64,000 nt of DNA from Pythium myriotylum (lineage: Eukaryota; Oomycota; Peronosporomycetes; Pythiales; Pythiaceae), in contig JALJCQ010000009.1 in NCBI GenBank assembly GCA_023091665.1, forward strand, positions 1,984,001-2,048,000. Reading direction: 5' to 3'. The notes beneath the pieces were generated by a model. The model saw only the letters and a list, made by a program, of their open reading frames with translations, was not told the origin of the DNA and did not search any database. A program made the translations under genes and the position numbers. Below are positions 26,614 to 40,762 of the stretch, one piece after another (within the stretch, counting starts at the first letter, position 1; every line of letters begins with the position of its first letter).

Positions 26614-26791
26614 TGTGTGTGTGTGTGTGTTGGTTCGTACTCGTGGGTTGTGGAGGTCGCGAGGGGTGGTGTCGGTGGCCTGGTGTTGATGTATAGGTCG
26701 TGTATGTTCATTTTACTCGTGAGTTGGTTGCGCGCGCGGCGTGTATAGTGCGAGTATGCGATTGTGTGGGCGGTAAGTATCGTTTTGAAGC

Positions 26792-26863
26792 AGCACTTTG
26801 GCGCAGAGGAAGCGTGTTGGGCTCATAACCCAAAGGTCGTTGGATCGAGACCAACAAGTGCTA
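26792..26863 (+). tRNA. Initiator tRNA-Met (CAT), array copy 27
   Basis: Same sequence as copy 1. Long (CT)n and (TG)n tracts follow. Next gene 978 bp on. Confidence 0.95.
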
Positions 26864-27076
26864 TTCTTTTGCAAAACACACCGCGTCCGTCAATGGCGGG
26901 ATGCACGGACACACGGACACCAACACTCGTCCATTCTCTTTGCTGTTGCTATCGACAGCGCTGGGGCGATGTCGTCTCACGTGGACCTCGCGGCACGCAC
27001 TCGTCGCGGTGGACGTCGTCGTTTGTCTCGGATACGACTGTCGCAGCGGCAGTGGCAACGACTCTGGCGACATTTT

Positions 27077-27159
<83 letters not shown>

Positions 27160-27525
27160 GTGTGTGAGTTGGTGTGTTGGTGTGTGTGTGTCCCCTCATG
27201 TCGGTGAGCTCCCCCGTCGTAAACTTGCCTGTTGGTGTAGGGGAGGAAGAAGTGCAGGTGGCGTGGGAAGACGCGTCGCAGTGGGGGTTGACATCGTGGG
27301 AGGAGAGGGAGGGAAAGAGAGAGGGAAGGGGCGAGTGCGCCAAGGAGGACGGCTGCCCTTGTCGGTGCCTTCTCGCCGTACGCATCACCGTGCCCTCGCC
27401 TAACCTCGTGGGTTCGATGTGGAGTGACATCGTCCCTGGACGACCGGCCCCGCCCACACGGCTGGCTGGGTCGGTTGCGAAACTCTTCGTTCCTGGCTGC
27501 GCTGGTATGCGGGTGCTGTTCCCGC

Positions 27526-27591
<66 letters not shown>

Positions 27592-27769
27592 TGTGTGTGT
27601 GTGTGTGTTGGTTCGTACTCGTGGGTTGTGGAGGTCGCGAGGGGTGGTGTCGGTGGCCTGGTGTTGATGTATAGGTCGTGTATGTTCATTTTACTCGTGA
27701 GTTGGTTGCGCGCGCGGCGTGTATAGTGCGAGTATGCGATTGTGTGGGCGGTAAGTATCGTTTTGAAGC

Positions 27770-27841
27770 AGCACTTTGGCGCAGAGGAAGCGTGTTGGGC
27801 TCATAACCCAAAGGTCGTTGGATCGAGACCAACAAGTGCTA
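27770..27841 (+). tRNA. Initiator tRNA-Met (CAT), array copy 28
   Basis: Same sequence as copy 1. Next gene 978 bp on. Confidence 0.95.
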
Positions 27842-28054
27842 TTCTTTTGCAAAACACACCGCGTCCGTCAATGGCGGGATGCACGGACACACGGACACCA
27901 ACACTCGTCCATTCTCTTTGCTGTTGCTATCGACAGCGCTGGGGCGATGTCGTCTCACGTGGACCTCGCGGCACGCACTCGTCGCGGTGGACGTCGTCGT
28001 TTGTCTCGGATACGACTGTCGCAGCGGCAGTGGCAACGACTCTGGCGACATTTT

Positions 28055-28125
<71 letters not shown>

Positions 28126-28491
28126 GTGTGTGAGTTGGTGTGTTGGTGTGTGTGTGTCCCCTCATGTCGGTGAGCTCCCCCGTCGTAAACTTGCCTGTTG
28201 GTGTAGGGGAGGAAGAAGTGCAGGTGGCGTGGGAAGACGCGTCGCAGTGGGGGTTGACATCGTGGGAGGAGAGGGAGGGAAAGAGAGAGGGAAGGGGCGA
28301 GTGCGCCAAGGAGGACGGCTGCCCTTGTCGGTGCCTTCTCGCCGTACGCATCACCGTGCCCTCGCCTAACCTCGTGGGTTCGATGTGGAGTGACATCGTC
28401 CCTGGACGACCGGCCCCGCCCACACGGCTGGCTGGGTCGGTTGCGAAACTCTTCGTTCCTGGCTGCGCTGGTATGCGGGTGCTGTTCCCGC

Positions 28492-28587
<96 letters not shown>

Positions 28588-28747
28588 GGTTCGTACTCGT
28601 GGGTTGTGGAGGTCGCGAGGGGTGGTGTCGGTGGCCTGGTGTTGATGTATAGGTCGTGTATGTTCATTTTACTCGTGAGTTGGTTGCGCGCGCGGCGTGT
28701 ATAGTGCGAGTATGCGATTGTGTGGGCGGTAAGTATCGTTTTGAAGC

Positions 28748-28819
28748 AGCACTTTGGCGCAGAGGAAGCGTGTTGGGCTCATAACCCAAAGGTCGTTGGA
28801 TCGAGACCAACAAGTGCTA
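28748..28819 (+). tRNA. Initiator tRNA-Met (CAT), array copy 29
   Basis: Same sequence as copy 1. Next gene 936 bp on. Confidence 0.95.
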
Positions 28820-29032
28820 TTCTTTTGCAAAACACACCGCGTCCGTCAATGGCGGGATGCACGGACACACGGACACCAACACTCGTCCATTCTCTTTGCT
28901 GTTGCTATCGACAGCGCTGGGGCGATGTCGTCTCACGTGGACCTCGCGGCACGCACTCGTCGCGGTGGACGTCGTCGTTTGTCTCGGATACGACTGTCGC
29001 AGCGGCAGTGGCAACGACTCTGGCGACATTTT

Positions 29033-29079
<47 letters not shown>

Positions 29080-29445
29080 GTGTGTGAGTTGGTGTGTTGG
29101 TGTGTGTGTGTCCCCTCATGTCGGTGAGCTCCCCCGTCGTAAACTTGCCTGTTGGTGTAGGGGAGGAAGAAGTGCAGGTGGCGTGGGAAGACGCGTCGCA
29201 GTGGGGGTTGACATCGTGGGAGGAGAGGGAGGGAAAGAGAGAGGGAAGGGGCGAGTGCGCCAAGGAGGACGGCTGCCCTTGTCGGTGCCTTCTCGCCGTA
29301 CGCATCACCGTGCCCTCGCCTAACCTCGTGGGTTCGATGTGGAGTGACATCGTCCCTGGACGACCGGCCCCGCCCACACGGCTGGCTGGGTCGGTTGCGA
29401 AACTCTTCGTTCCTGGCTGCGCTGGTATGCGGGTGCTGTTCCCGC

Positions 29446-29507
<62 letters not shown>

Positions 29508-29683
29508 TGTGTGTGTGTGTGTTGGTTCGTACTCGTGGGTTGTGGAGGTCGCGAGGGGTGGTGTCGGTGGCCTGGTGTTGATGTATAGGTTGTGTATGTT
29601 CATTTTACTCGTGAGTTGGTTGCGCGCGCGGCGTGTATAGTGCGAGTATGCGATTGTGTGGGCGGTAAGTATCGTTTTGAAGC

Positions 29684-29754
29684 AGCACTTTGGCGCAGAG
29701 GAAGCGTGTTGGGTCATAACCCAAAGGTCGTTGGATCGAGACCAACAAGTGCTA
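29684..29754 (+). tRNA. Variant initiator tRNA-Met, anticodon loop one base short, array copy 30
   Basis: The C at position 32 is missing (GGGTCATAACCC at 29,711-29,722). The anticodon loop therefore has six bases instead of seven, and the gene is 71 nt with the discriminator. All other stems and the promoter boxes are intact, so it should still be transcribed. A six-base anticodon loop would be expected to impair decoding. Copy 37 has the same change. It may be a pseudogene, or a base-call error in a CCC/GGG context. Next gene 977 bp on (odd because of the deletion). Confidence 0.85.
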
Positions 29755-29967
29755 TTCTTTTGCAAAACACACCGCGTCCGTCAATGGCGGGATGCACGGA
29801 CACACGGACACCAACACTCGTCCATTCTCTTTGCTGTTGCTATCGACAGCGCTGGGGCGATGTCGTCTCACGTGGACCTCGCGGCACGCACTCGTCGCGG
29901 TGGACGTCGTCGTTTGTCTCGGATACGACTGTCGCAGCGGCAGTGGCAACGACTCTGGCGACATTTT

Positions 29968-30050
<83 letters not shown>

Positions 30051-30416
30051 GTGTGTGAGTTGGTGTGTTGGTGTGTGTGTGTCCCCTCATGTCGGTGAGC
30101 TCCCCCGTCGTAAACTTGCCTGTTGGTGTAGGGGAGGAAGAAGTGCAGGTGGCGTGGGAAGACGCGTCGCAGTGGGGGTTGACATCGTGGGAGGAGAGGG
30201 AGGGAAAGAGAGAGGGAAGGGGCGAGTGCGCCAAGGAGGACGGCTGCCCTTGTCGGTGCCTTCTCGCCGTACGCATCACCGTGCCCTCGCCTAACCTCGT
30301 GGGTTCGATGTGGAGTGACATCGTCCCTGGACGACCGGCCCCGCCCACACGGCTGGCTGGGTCGGTTGCGAAACTCTTCGTTCCTGGCTGCGCTGGTATG
30401 CGGGTGCTGTTCCCGC

Positions 30417-30500
<84 letters not shown>

Positions 30501-30660
30501 GGTTCGTACTCGTGGGTTGTGGAGGTCGCGAGGGGTGGTGTCGGTGGCCTGGTGTTGATGTATAGGTTGTGTATGTTCATTTTACTCGTGAGTTGGTTGC
30601 GCGCGCGGCGTGTATAGTGCGAGTATGCGATTGTGTGGGCGGTAAGTATCGTTTTGAAGC

Positions 30661-30732
30661 AGCACTTTGGCGCAGAGGAAGCGTGTTGGGCTCATAACCC
30701 AAAGGTCGTTGGATCGAGACCAACAAGTGCTA
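30661..30732 (+). tRNA. Initiator tRNA-Met (CAT), array copy 31
   Basis: Same sequence as copy 1. The following spacer lacks one G in the GTAGGGGAGG motif (31,115-31,117), giving an odd 975-bp unit. Confidence 0.95.
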
Positions 30733-30945
30733 TTCTTTTGCAAAACACACCGCGTCCGTCAATGGCGGGATGCACGGACACACGGACACCAACACTCGTC
30801 CATTCTCTTTGCTGTTGCTATCGACAGCGCTGGGGCGATGTCGTCTCACGTGGACCTCGCGGCACGCACTCGTCGCGGTGGACGTCGTCGTTTGTCTCGG
30901 ATACGACTGTCGCAGCGGCAGTGGCAACGACTCTGGCGACATTTT

Positions 30946-31034
<89 letters not shown>

Positions 31035-31399
31035 GTGTGTGAGTTGGTGTGTTGGTGTGTGTGTGTCCCCTCATGTCGGTGAGCTCCCCCGTCGTAAACT
31101 TGCCTGTTGGTGTAGGGAGGAAGAAGTGCAGGTGGCGTGGGAAGACGCGTCGCAGTGGGGGTTGACATCGTGGGAGGAGAGGGAGGGAAAGAGAGAGGGA
31201 AGGGGCGAGTGCGCCAAGGAGGACGGCTGCCCTTGTCGGTGCCTTCTCGCCGTACGCATCACCGTGCCCTCGCCTAACCTCGTGGGTTCGATGTGGAGTG
31301 ACATCGTCCCTGGACGACCGGCCCCGCCCACACGGCTGGCTGGGTCGGTTGCGAAACTCTTCGTTCCTGGCTGCGCTGGTATGCGGGTGCTGTTCCCGC

Positions 31400-31457
<58 letters not shown>

Positions 31458-31635
31458 TGTGTGTGTGTGTGTGTTGGTTCGTACTCGTGGGTTGTGGAGG
31501 TCGCGAGGGGTGGTGTCGGTGGCCTGGTGTTGATGTATAGGTTGTGTATGTTCATTTTACTCGTGAGTTGGTTGCGCGCGCGGCGTGTATAGTGCGAGTA
31601 TGCGATTGTGTGGGCGGTAAGTATCGTTTTGAAGC

Positions 31636-31707
31636 AGCACTTTGGCGCAGAGGAAGCGTGTTGGGCTCATAACCCAAAGGTCGTTGGATCGAGACCAACA
31701 AGTGCTA
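31636..31707 (+). tRNA. Initiator tRNA-Met (CAT), array copy 32
   Basis: Same sequence as copy 1. The following spacer has an extra G (GGGGG at 32,178-32,182), giving an odd 987-bp unit. Confidence 0.95.
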
Positions 31708-31920
31708 TTCTTTTGCAAAACACACCGCGTCCGTCAATGGCGGGATGCACGGACACACGGACACCAACACTCGTCCATTCTCTTTGCTGTTGCTATCGAC
31801 AGCGCTGGGGCGATGTCGTCTCACGTGGACCTCGCGGCACGCACTCGTCGCGGTGGACGTCGTCGTTTGTCTCGGATACGACTGTCGCAGCGGCAGTGGC
31901 AACGACTCTGGCGACATTTT

Positions 31921-32009
<89 letters not shown>

Positions 32010-32376
32010 GTGTGTGAGTTGGTGTGTTGGTGTGTGTGTGTCCCCTCATGTCGGTGAGCTCCCCCGTCGTAAACTTGCCTGTTGGTGTAGGGGAGGAAGA
32101 AGTGCAGGTGGCGTGGGAAGACGCGTCGCAGTGGGGGTTGACATCGTGGGAGGAGAGGGAGGGAAAGAGAGAGGGAAGGGGGCGAGTGCGCCAAGGAGGA
32201 CGGCTGCCCTTGTCGGTGCCTTCTCGCCGTACGCATCACCGTGCCCTCGCCTAACCTCGTGGGTTCGATGTGGAGTGACATCGTCCCTGGACGACCGGCC
32301 CCGCCCACACGGCTGGCTGGGTCGGTTGCGAAACTCTTCGTTCCTGGCTGCGCTGGTATGCGGGTGCTGTTCCCGC

Positions 32377-32462
<86 letters not shown>

Positions 32463-32622
32463 GGTTCGTACTCGTGGGTTGTGGAGGTCGCGAGGGGTGG
32501 TGTCGGTGGCCTGGTGTTGATGTATAGGTTGTGTATGTTCATTTTACTCGTGAGTTGGTTGCGCGCGCGGCGTGTATAGTGCGAGTATGCGATTGTGTGG
32601 GCGGTAAGTATCGTTTTGAAGC

Positions 32623-32694
32623 AGCACTTTGGCGCAGAGGAAGCGTGTTGGGCTCATAACCCAAAGGTCGTTGGATCGAGACCAACAAGTGCTA
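32623..32694 (+). tRNA. Initiator tRNA-Met (CAT), array copy 33
   Basis: Same sequence as copy 1. Next gene 922 bp on. Confidence 0.95.
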
Positions 32695-32907
32695 TTCTTT
32701 TGCAAAACACACCGCGTCCGTCAATGGCGGGATGCACGGACACACGGACACCAACACTCGTCCATTCTCTTTGCTGTTGCTATCGACAGCGCTGGGGCGA
32801 TGTCGTCTCACGTGGACCTCGCGGCACGCACTCGTCGCGGTGGACGTCGTCGTTTGTCTCGGATACGACTGTCGCAGCGGCAGTGGCAACGACTCTGGCG
32901 ACATTTT

Positions 32908-32942
<35 letters not shown>

Positions 32943-33308
32943 GTGTGTGAGTTGGTGTGTTGGTGTGTGTGTGTCCCCTCATGTCGGTGAGCTCCCCCGT
33001 CGTAAACTTGCCTGTTGGTGTAGGGGAGGAAGAAGTGCAGGTGGCGTGGGAAGACGCGTCGCAGTGGGGGTTGACATCGTGGGAGGAGAGGGAGGGAAAG
33101 AGAGAGGGAAGGGGCGAGTGCGCCAAGGAGGACGGCTGCCCTTGTCGGTGCCTTCTCGCCGTACGCATCACCGTGCCCTCGCCTAACCTCGTGGGTTCGA
33201 TGTGGAGTGACATCGTCCCTGGACGACCGGCCCCGCCCACACGGCTGGCTGGGTCGGTTGCGAAACTCTTCGTTCCTGGCTGCGCTGGTATGCGGGTGCT
33301 GTTCCCGC

Positions 33309-33384
<76 letters not shown>

Positions 33385-33544
33385 GGTTCGTACTCGTGGG
33401 TTGTGGAGGTCGCGAGGGGTGGTGTCGGTGGCCTGGTGTTGATGTATAGGTTGTGTATGTTCATTTTACTCGTGAGTTGGTTGCGCGCGCGGCGTGTATA
33501 GTGCGAGTATGCGATTGTGTGGGCGGTAAGTATCGTTTTGAAGC

Positions 33545-33616
33545 AGCACTTTGGCGCAGAGGAAGCGTGTTGGGCTCATAACCCAAAGGTCGTTGGATCG
33601 AGACCAACAAGTGCTA
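33545..33616 (+). tRNA. Initiator tRNA-Met (CAT), array copy 34
   Basis: Same sequence as copy 1. Next gene 932 bp on. Confidence 0.95.
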
Positions 33617-33829
33617 TTCTTTTGCAAAACACACCGCGTCCGTCAATGGCGGGATGCACGGACACACGGACACCAACACTCGTCCATTCTCTTTGCTGTT
33701 GCTATCGACAGCGCTGGGGCGATGTCGTCTCACGTGGACCTCGCGGCACGCACTCGTCGCGGTGGACGTCGTCGTTTGTCTCGGATACGACTGTCGCAGC
33801 GGCAGTGGCAACGACTCTGGCGACATTTT

Positions 33830-33866
<37 letters not shown>

Positions 33867-34232
33867 GTGTGTGAGTTGGTGTGTTGGTGTGTGTGTGTCC
33901 CCTCATGTCGGTGAGCTCCCCCGTCGTAAACTTGCCTGTTGGTGTAGGGGAGGAAGAAGTGCAGGTGGCGTGGGAAGACGCGTCGCAGTGGGGGTTGACA
34001 TCGTGGGAGGAGAGGGAGGGAAAGAGAGAGGGAAGGGGCGAGTGCGCCAAGGAGGACGGCTGCCCTTGTCGGTGCCTTCTCGCCGTACGCATCACCGTGC
34101 CCTCGCCTAACCTCGTGGGTTCGATGTGGAGTGACATCGTCCCTGGACGACCGGCCCCGCCCACACGGCTGGCTGGGTCGGTTGCGAAACTCTTCGTTCC
34201 TGGCTGCGCTGGTATGCGGGTGCTGTTCCCGC

Positions 34233-34316
<84 letters not shown>

Positions 34317-34476
34317 GGTTCGTACTCGTGGGTTGTGGAGGTCGCGAGGGGTGGTGTCGGTGGCCTGGTGTTGATGTATAGGTTGTGTATGTTCGTTTTA
34401 CTCGTGAGTTGGTTGCGCGCGCGGCGTGTATAGTGCGAGTATGCGATTGTGTGGGCGGTAAGTATCGTTTTGAAGC

Positions 34477-34548
34477 AGCACTTTGGCGCAGAGGAAGCGT
34501 GTTGGGCTCATAACCCAAAGGTCGTTGGATCGAGACCAACAAGTGCTA
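34477..34548 (+). tRNA. Initiator tRNA-Met (CAT), array copy 35
   Basis: Same sequence as copy 1. The upstream flank has a private change, GTTCGTTTTAC for GTTCATTTTAC. Next gene 878 bp on. Confidence 0.95.
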
Positions 34549-35152
34549 TTCTTTTGCAAAACACACCGCGTCCGTCAATGGCGGGATGCACGGACACACG
34601 GACACCAACACTCGTCCATTCTCTTTGCTGTTGCTATCGACAGCGCTGGGGCGATGTCGTCTCACGTGGACCTCGCGGCACGCACTCGTCGCGGTGGACG
34701 TCGTCGTTTGTCTCGGATACGACTGTCGCAGCGGCAGTGGCAACGACTCTGGCGACATTTTGCTCTCTCTCTCTCTCTCTCTCTCTGCGTGTGTGAGTTG
34801 GTGTGTTGGTGTGTGTGTCCCCTCATGTCGGTGAGCTCCCCCGTCGTAAACTTGCCTGTTGGTGTAGGGGAGGAAGAAGTGCAGGTGGCGTGGGAAGACG
34901 CGTCGCAGTGGGGGTTGACATCGTGGGAGGAGAGGGAGGGAAAGAGAGAGGGAAGGGGCGAGTGCGCCAAGGAGGACGGCTGCCCTTGTCGGTGCCTTCT
35001 CGCCGTACGCATCACCGTGCCCTCGCCTAACCTCGTGGGTTCGATGTGGAGTGACATCGTCCCTGGACGACCGGCCCCGCCCACACGGCTGGCTGGGTCG
35101 GTTGCGAAACTCTTCGTTCCTGGCTGCGCTGGTATGCGGGTGCTGTTCCCGC

Positions 35153-35194
<42 letters not shown>

Positions 35195-35354
35195 GGTTCG
35201 TACTCGTGGGTTGTGGAGGTCGCGAGGGGTGGTGTCGGTGGCCTGGTGTTGATGTATAGGTCGTGTATGTTCATTTTACTCGTGAGTTGGTTGCGCGCGC
35301 GGCGTGTATAGTGCGAGTATGCGATTGTGTGGGCGGTAAGTATCGTTTTGAAGC

Positions 35355-35426
35355 AGCACTTTGGCGCAGAGGAAGCGTGTTGGGCTCATAACCCAAAGGT
35401 CGTTGGATCGAGACCAACAAGTGCTA
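35355..35426 (+). tRNA. Initiator tRNA-Met (CAT), array copy 36
   Basis: Same sequence as copy 1. Next gene 878 bp on, the same length as the preceding unit. Confidence 0.95.
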
Positions 35427-36032
35427 TTCTTTTGCAAAACACACCGCGTCCGTCAATGGCGGGATGCACGGACACACGGACACCAACACTCGTCCATTCT
35501 CTTTGCTGTTGCTATCGACAGCGCTGGGGCGATGTCGTCTCACGTGGACCTCGCGGCACGCACTCGTCGCGGTGGACGTCGTCGTTTGTCTCGGATACGA
35601 CTGTCGCAGCGGCAGTGGCAACGACTCTGGCGACATTTTGCTCTCTCTCTCTCTCTCTCTCTCTGCGTGTGTGAGTTGGTGTGTTGGTGTGTGTGTGTCC
35701 CCTCATGTCGGTGAGCTCCCCCGTCGTAAACTTGCCTGTTGGTGTAGGGGAGGAAGAAGTGCAGGTGGCGTGGGAAGACGCGTCGCAGTGGGGGTTGACA
35801 TCGTGGGAGGAGAGGGAGGGAAAGAGAGAGGGAAGGGGCGAGTGCGCCAAGGAGGACGGCTGCCCTTGTCGGTGCCTTCTCGCCGTACGCATCACCGTGC
35901 CCTCGCCTAACCTCGTGGGTTCGATGTGGAGTGACATCGTCCCTGGACGACCGGCCCCGCCCACACGGCTGGCTGGGTCGGTTGCGAAACTCTTCGTTCC
36001 TGGCTGCGCTGGTATGCGGGTGCTGTTCCCGC

Positions 36033-36072
<40 letters not shown>

Positions 36073-36232
36073 GGTTCGTACTCGTGGGTTGTGGAGGTCG
36101 CGAGGGGTGGTGTCGGTGGCCTGGTGTTGATGTATAGGTTGTGTATGTTCATTTTACTCGTGAGTTGGTTGCGCGCGCGGCGTGTATAGTGCGAGTATGC
36201 GATTGTGTGGGCGGTAAGTATCGTTTTGAAGC

Positions 36233-36303
36233 AGCACTTTGGCGCAGAGGAAGCGTGTTGGGTCATAACCCAAAGGTCGTTGGATCGAGACCAACAAGTG
36301 CTA
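36233..36303 (+). tRNA. Variant initiator tRNA-Met, anticodon loop one base short, array copy 37
   Basis: It carries the same C32 deletion as copy 30 (six-base anticodon loop). It also shares the GGTTGTG upstream allele and a long (CT)n tract downstream, so the two probably derive from each other. Next gene 961 bp on. Confidence 0.85.
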
Positions 36304-36516
36304 TTCTTTTGCAAAACACACCGCGTCCGTCAATGGCGGGATGCACGGACACACGGACACCAACACTCGTCCATTCTCTTTGCTGTTGCTATCGACAGCG
36401 CTGGGGCGATGTCGTCTCACGTGGACCTCGCGGCACGCACTCGTCGCGGTGGACGTCGTCGTTTGTCTCGGATACGACTGTCGCAGCGGCAGTGGCAACG
36501 ACTCTGGCGACATTTT

Positions 36517-36611
<95 letters not shown>

Positions 36612-36977
36612 GTGTGTGAGTTGGTGTGTTGGTGTGTGTGTGTCCCCTCATGTCGGTGAGCTCCCCCGTCGTAAACTTGCCTGTTGGTGTAGGGGAGGAA
36701 GAAGTGCAGGTGGCGTGGGAAGACGCGTCGCAGTGGGGGTTGACATCGTGGGAGGAGAGGGAGGGAAAGAGAGAGGGAAGGGGCGAGTGCGCCAAGGAGG
36801 ACGGCTGCCCTTGTCGGTGCCTTCTCGCCGTACGCATCACCGTGCCCTCGCCTAACCTCGTGGGTTCGATGTGGAGTGACATCGTCCCTGGACGACCGGC
36901 CCCGCCCACACGGCTGGCTGGGTCGGTTGCGAAACTCTTCGTTCCTGGCTGCGCTGGTATGCGGGTGCTGTTCCCGC

Positions 36978-37033
<56 letters not shown>

Positions 37034-37193
37034 GGTTCGTACTCGTGGGTTGTGGAGGTCGCGAGGGGTGGTGTCGGTGGCCTGGTGTTGATGTATAGGT
37101 CGTGTATGTTCATTTTACTCGTGAGTTGGTTGCGCGCGCGGCGTGTATAGTGCGAGTATGCGATTGTGTGGGCGGTAAGTATCGTTTTGAAGC

Positions 37194-37265
37194 AGCACTT
37201 TGGCGCAGAGGAAGCGTGTTGGGCTCATAACCCAAAGGTCGTTGGATCGAGACCAACAAGTGCTA
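37194..37265 (+). tRNA. Initiator tRNA-Met (CAT), array copy 38
   Basis: Same sequence as copy 1. Next gene 930 bp on. Confidence 0.95.
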
Positions 37266-37873
37266 TTCTTTTGCAAAACACACCGCGTCCGTCAATGGCG
37301 GGATGCACGGACACACGGACACCAACACTCGTCCATTCTCTTTGCTGTTGCTATCGACAGCGCTGGGGCGATGTCGTCTCACGTGGACCTCGCGGCACGC
37401 ACTCGTCGCGGTGGACGTCGTCGTTTGTCTCGGATACGACTGTCGCAGCGGCAGTGGCAACGACTCTGGCGACATTTTGCTCTCTCTCTCTCTCTCTCTC
37501 TCTCTGCGTGTGTGAGTTGGTGTGTTGGTGTGTGTGTGTCCCCTCATGTCGGTGAGCTCCCCCGTCGTAAACTTGCCTGTTGGTGTAGGGGAGGAAGAAG
37601 TGCAGGTGGCGTGGGAAGACGCGTCGCAGTGGGGGTTGACATCGTGGGAGGAGAGGGAGGGAAAGAGAGAGGGAAGGGGCGAGTGCGCCAAGGAGGACGG
37701 CTGCCCTTGTCGGTGCCTTCTCGCCGTACGCATCACCGTGCCCTCGCCTAACCTCGTGGGTTCGATGTGGAGTGACATCGTCCCTGGACGACCGGCCCCG
37801 CCCACACGGCTGGCTGGGTCGGTTGCGAAACTCTTCGTTCCTGGCTGCGCTGGTATGCGGGTGCTGTTCCCGC

Positions 37874-37963
<90 letters not shown>

Positions 37964-38123
37964 GGTTCGTACTCGTGGGTTGTGGAGGTCGCGAGGGGTG
38001 GTGTCGGTGGCCTGGTGTTGATGTATAGGTTGTGTATGTTCATTTTACTCGTGAGTTGGTTGCGCGCGCGGCGTGTATAGTGCGAGTATGCGATTGTGTG
38101 GGCGGTAAGTATCGTTTTGAAGC

Positions 38124-38195
38124 AGCACTTTGGCGCAGAGGAAGCGTGTTGGGCTCATAACCCAAAGGTCGTTGGATCGAGACCAACAAGTGCTA
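38124..38195 (+). tRNA. Initiator tRNA-Met (CAT), array copy 39
   Basis: Same sequence as copy 1. Next gene 910 bp on. Confidence 0.95.
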
Positions 38196-38408
38196 TTCTT
38201 TTGCAAAACACACCGCGTCCGTCAATGGCGGGATGCACGGACACACGGACACCAACACTCGTCCATTCTCTTTGCTGTTGCTATCGACAGCGCTGGGGCG
38301 ATGTCGTCTCACGTGGACCTCGCGGCACGCACTCGTCGCGGTGGACGTCGTCGTTTGTCTCGGATACGACTGTCGCAGCGGCAGTGGCAACGACTCTGGC
38401 GACATTTT

Positions 38409-38455
<47 letters not shown>

Positions 38456-38821
38456 GTGTGTGAGTTGGTGTGTTGGTGTGTGTGTGTCCCCTCATGTCGG
38501 TGAGCTCCCCCGTCGTAAACTTGCCTGTTGGTGTAGGGGAGGAAGAAGTGCAGGTGGCGTGGGAAGACGCGTCGCAGTGGGGGTTGACATCGTGGGAGGA
38601 GAGGGAGGGAAAGAGAGAGGGAAGGGGCGAGTGCGCCAAGGAGGACGGCTGCCCTTGTCGGTGCCTTCTCGCCGTACGCATCACCGTGCCCTCGCCTAAC
38701 CTCGTGGGTTCGATGTGGAGTGACATCGTCCCTGGACGACCGGCCCCGCCCACACGGCTGGCTGGGTCGGTTGCGAAACTCTTCGTTCCTGGCTGCGCTG
38801 GTATGCGGGTGCTGTTCCCGC

Positions 38822-38873
<52 letters not shown>

Positions 38874-39033
38874 GGTTCGTACTCGTGGGTTGTGGAGGTC
38901 GCGAGGGGTGGTGTCGGTGGCCTGGTGTTGATGTATAGGTTGTGTATGTTCATTTTACTCGTGAGTTGGTTGCGCGCGCGGCGTGTATAGTGCGAGTATG
39001 CGATTGTGTGGGCGGTAAGTATCGTTTTGAAGC

Positions 39034-39105
39034 AGCACTTTGGCGCAGAGGAAGCGTGTTGGGCTCATAACCCAAAGGTCGTTGGATCGAGACCAACAAG
39101 TGCTA
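39034..39105 (+). tRNA. Initiator tRNA-Met (CAT), array copy 40
   Basis: Same sequence as copy 1. The (CT)n tract after it is broken by one extra C (39,372-39,373), giving an odd 967-bp unit. Confidence 0.95.
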
Positions 39106-39318
39106 TTCTTTTGCAAAACACACCGCGTCCGTCAATGGCGGGATGCACGGACACACGGACACCAACACTCGTCCATTCTCTTTGCTGTTGCTATCGACAG
39201 CGCTGGGGCGATGTCGTCTCACGTGGACCTCGCGGCACGCACTCGTCGCGGTGGACGTCGTCGTTTGTCTCGGATACGACTGTCGCAGCGGCAGTGGCAA
39301 CGACTCTGGCGACATTTT

Positions 39319-39392
<74 letters not shown>

Positions 39393-39760
39393 GCGTGTGT
39401 GAGTTGGTGTGTTGGTGTGTGTGTGTCCCCTCATGTCGGTGAGCTCCCCCGTCGTAAACTTGCCTGTTGGTGTAGGGGAGGAAGAAGTGCAGGTGGCGTG
39501 GGAAGACGCGTCGCAGTGGGGGTTGACATCGTGGGAGGAGAGGGAGGGAAAGAGAGAGGGAAGGGGCGAGTGCGCCAAGGAGGACGGCTGCCCTTGTCGG
39601 TGCCTTCTCGCCGTACGCATCACCGTGCCCTCGCCTAACCTCGTGGGTTCGATGTGGAGTGACATCGTCCCTGGACGACCGGCCCCGCCCACACGGCTGG
39701 CTGGGTCGGTTGCGAAACTCTTCGTTCCTGGCTGCGCTGGTATGCGGGTGCTGTTCCCGC

Positions 39761-39840
<80 letters not shown>

Positions 39841-40000
39841 GGTTCGTACTCGTGGGTTGTGGAGGTCGCGAGGGGTGGTGTCGGTGGCCTGGTGTTGATG
39901 TATAGGTCGTGTATGTTCATTTTACTCGTGAGTTGGTTGCGTGCGCGGCGTGTATAGTGCGAGTATGCGATTGTGTGGGCGGTAAGTATCGTTTTGAAGC

Positions 40001-40072
40001 AGCACTTTGGCGCAGAGGAAGCGTGTTGGGCTCATAACCCAAAGGTCGTTGGATCGAGACCAACAAGTGCTA
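40001..40072 (+). tRNA. Initiator tRNA-Met (CAT), array copy 41
   Basis: Same sequence as copy 1. The upstream GCGC run has the T variant (39,942) of copies 8 and 10. Next gene 942 bp on. Confidence 0.95.
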
Positions 40073-40285
40073 TTCTTTTGCAAAACACACCGCGTCCGTC
40101 AATGGCGGGATGCACGGACACACGGACACCAACACTCGTCCATTCTCTTTGCTGTTGCTATCGACAGCGCTGGGGCGATGTCGTCTCACGTGGACCTCGC
40201 GGCACGCACTCGTCGCGGTGGACGTCGTCGTTTGTCTCGGATACGACTGTCGCAGCGGCAGTGGCAACGACTCTGGCGACATTTT

Positions 40286-40328
<43 letters not shown>

Positions 40329-40694
40329 GTGTGTGAGTTGGTGTGTTGGTGTGTGTGTGTCCCCTCATGTCGGTGAGCTCCCCCGTCGTAAACTTGCCTG
40401 TTGGTGTAGGGGAGGAAGAAGTGCAGGTGGCGTGGGAAGACGCGTCGCAGTGGGGGTTGACATCGTGGGAGGAGAGGGAGGGAAAGAGAGAGGGAAGGGG
40501 CGAGTGCGCCAAGGAGGACGGCTGCCCTTGTCGGTGCCTTCTCGCCGTACGCATCACCGTGCCCTCGCCTAACCTCGTGGGTTCGATGTGGAGTGACATC
40601 GTCCCTGGACGACCGGCCCCGCCCACACGGCTGGCTGGGTCGGTTGCGAAACTCTTCGTTCCTGGCTGCGCTGGTATGCGGGTGCTGTTCCCGC

Positions 40695-40762
<68 letters not shown>

